DNA of 15,527 nt from contig CAYRBJ010000038.1 of assembly GCA_964422615.1 (NCBI GenBank), positions 1 to 15,527 on the forward strand, written 5' to 3'. Below the pieces are notes generated by a model. That model saw only the letters and a list, made by a program, of their open reading frames with translations. It was not told where the DNA came from and searched no databases. Each line of letters starts with the position of its first letter. Positions within the stretch are counted from its first letter, which is position 1. Positions 14,263 to 15,527 of the stretch are shown here, piece after piece. The position numbers were made by a program, and so were the translations under genes. The stretch is from DATLWN01 sp964422615 (GTDB lineage: Bacteria; Pseudomonadota; Zetaproteobacteria; Mariprofundales; Mariprofundaceae).

Positions 14263-15527
14263 TCACATACTCCCCGTCCATTTCCAATCGCGGATCTCGG
14301 GCAGATCGCGACCCTCCTTGTTGATGTACTGCCTGTGCTCGATCAGCTTGTCCTTGAGCTGCTGCTTCAAATAGATGCCTTGGTCGCCGGTCTGCGGCAG
14401 GCGGTCGACGACGTCCATCGCAAGGTGGAAGCGGTCCAGGTCGTTGAGCACCGTCATGTCGAAGGGCGTGGTGATGGTCCCTTCCTCCTTGTAGCCGCGG
14501 ACGTGGATGTCGTCGTGGTTGGTGCGGCGGTAGGTCAGGCGGTGAATCAGCCACGGGTAACCGTGGAAGGCGAAGATCACCGGCTTGTCCTTCGTGAAAA
14601 GCTCGTCGAAGTCCACGTCGCTCAGGCCGTGCGGGTGTTCGCTCGGCGGCTGCAGCTTCATCAGGTCGATGACGTTCACCACGCGGATCTTCAGTTCGGG
14701 TAGGTGCTGGCGCAGGATCGATACCGCGGCGAGCGTCTCCAGCGTCGGCACGTCGCCGCAGCAGGCCATCACCACATCCGGCGCCGCACCCTGATCGTTG
14801 CTGGCCCACTGCCAGATGCCCACGCCCTCGGTGCAGTGCTTGACGGCGGCATCCATCGTCAGCCACTGCGGTGCCGGATGCTTGCCCGCGACCACCACGT
14901 TCACGTAATGACGGCTGCGCAGGCAGTGATCCATTACCGACAGTAGGCAGTTGGCATCCGGCGGGAAGTAGGCGCGCACCACTTCGGCCTTCTTGTTGAT
15001 CACGTTGTCGATGAATCCGGGATCCTGGTGCGTGAAGCCGTTGTGATCCTGGCGCCAGACGTGCGAGGCGAGAAGGTAGTTCAGTGAGGCGAGCTTGGGG
15101 CGCCACGGCAGGTTTGCTGTGACCTTGAGCCACTTGGCGTGCTGGTTGAACATCGAGTCGATGATATGGATGAACGCCTCGTAGCAATTGAACAGGCCAT
15201 GCCGCCCGGTGAGCAGATAGCCCTCGAGCCAGCCCTCGCATTGGTGCTCGCTCAGCATGGAGTCGAGCACGCGGCCGCTCGGCGACAGGAACTCGTCGCC
15301 GGGCTCGGTCCGCGCGTCCCACTGGCGGTTGGTCGCCTCGAACACCGCGCCCAGGCGGTTGGACAGCGTCTCGTCCGGGCCGAAGATCCGGAAGTTGCGC
15401 TGCTCGTCGTTGAGCTTCGCCACGTCGCGCAGGAAGGTCCCGAGCACCAGGGTGTCGCCGCTGCCGGGCGTACCTGGCTCGGGCACGTCCACCGCGTACT
15501 CGCGGAAGTCCGGCATGCGCAGCTCAC
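14263..15527 (-). CDS. xfp: Xylulose-5-phosphate/fructose-6-phosphate phosphoketolase, C-terminal half
   Basis: This thiamine-diphosphate enzyme splits xylulose 5-phosphate (and often fructose 6-phosphate) with phosphate, giving acetyl phosphate plus glyceraldehyde 3-phosphate or erythrose 4-phosphate. About 420 residues of a normal length near 790 are present. The gene runs off the right edge: the frame continues past the ATG at 15516 as E-L-R before MPDFREYAV, and phosphoketolases have an N-terminal TPP domain before this point. Recognisable family segments are FRIFGPDETLSNRLGAVFEA, CEGWLEGYLLTGRHG and HQDPGFIDNVINKK in the pyrimidine-binding domain. The XFP C-terminal domain follows (GGCKGTG-type insertion not seen; VFAFHGYPWLIHRL-like segment present as VIFAFHGYPWLIHRLTYRR). 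The end reads YINKEGRDLPEIRDWKW, as in complete family members, so the 3' end is intact. It converges on lysR, and its own promoter is outside the window. Confidence 0.95.
   Translation of the reverse strand, partial: ELRMPDFREYAVDVPEPGTPGSGDTLVLGTFLRDVAKLNDEQRNFRIFGPDETLSNRLGAVFEATNRQWDARTEPGDEFLSPSGRVLDSMLSEHQCEGWLEGYLLTGRHGLFNCYEAFIHIIDSMFNQHAKWLKVTANLPWRPKLASLNYLLASHVWRQDHNGFTHQDPGFIDNVINKKAEVVRAYFPPDANCLLSVMDHCLRSRHYVNVVVAGKHPAPQWLTMDAAVKHCTEGVGIWQWASNDQGAAPDVVMACCGDVPTLETLAAVSILRQHLPELKIRVVNVIDLMKLQPPSEHPHGLSDVDFDELFTKDKPVIFAFHGYPWLIHRLTYRRTNHDDIHVRGYKEEGTITTPFDMTVLNDLDRFHLAMDVVDRLPQTGDQGIYLKQQLKDKLIEHRQYINKEGRDLPEIRDWKWTGSM

Noticed and set aside
14183..15322. 379-codon minus-strand frame overlapping the phosphoketolase
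   Set aside because: It is a shifted frame of the phosphoketolase, rich in Arg, Pro and Ala with no family sequence. The phosphoketolase frame fits its family throughout.

Overview
The window looks like chromosomal DNA of a gammaproteobacterium with a GC content of about 60 percent or more. No mobile element, rRNA, tRNA or CRISPR array was found. The organism call rests on the O-antigen block at the left, whose order (wbpV-like, wbpL-like, wbpM-like) resembles the end of Pseudomonas O-antigen clusters, and on gammaproteobacterial-looking PriA, UvrA and Ssb. A genus cannot be named from what is visible.

Positions 1-6848 are the end of a surface polysaccharide (probably O-antigen) locus. It starts inside a family 4 glycosyltransferase. 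Next come an NAD-dependent sugar-nucleotide epimerase/reductase (wbpV-like), the MraY/WecA-type initiating sugar-phosphate transferase (wbpL-like) and a Wzy_C-domain membrane protein (O-antigen ligase or polymerase). These four genes are joined by three 4-base stop/start overlaps. A small secreted ComEA-type helix-hairpin-helix protein and a strong terminator follow. Then comes the large membrane-bound nucleotide-sugar 4,6-dehydratase (wbpM-like). Taken together, wbpM, wbpV and wbpL suggest a route from UDP-GlcNAc through a 4-keto-6-deoxy intermediate to UDP-QuiNAc (or FucNAc) and then to the undecaprenyl-linked first sugar.

Positions 6878-12437 hold three DNA maintenance genes on the same strand: priA (replication restart helicase), uvrA (nucleotide excision repair) and ssb. 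uvrA and ssb are in tandem here, unlike the divergent arrangement in E. coli, and no LexA box was recognised.

Positions 12438-15527 are a metabolic and regulatory tail. After an intergenic stretch ending in a minus-strand terminator comes a cupin gene on the minus strand, divergent from a LysR-type regulator on the plus strand. Between them is a palindromic candidate operator. Convergent with lysR is the C-terminal half of a xylulose-5-phosphate/fructose-6-phosphate phosphoketolase, which runs off the right edge.

Nearly all of the window is occupied by recognisable families. No clearly new biological system was found. The points most worth checking are the locus architecture, the predicted sugar pathway, the uvrA-ssb arrangement and the cupin/LysR pair.
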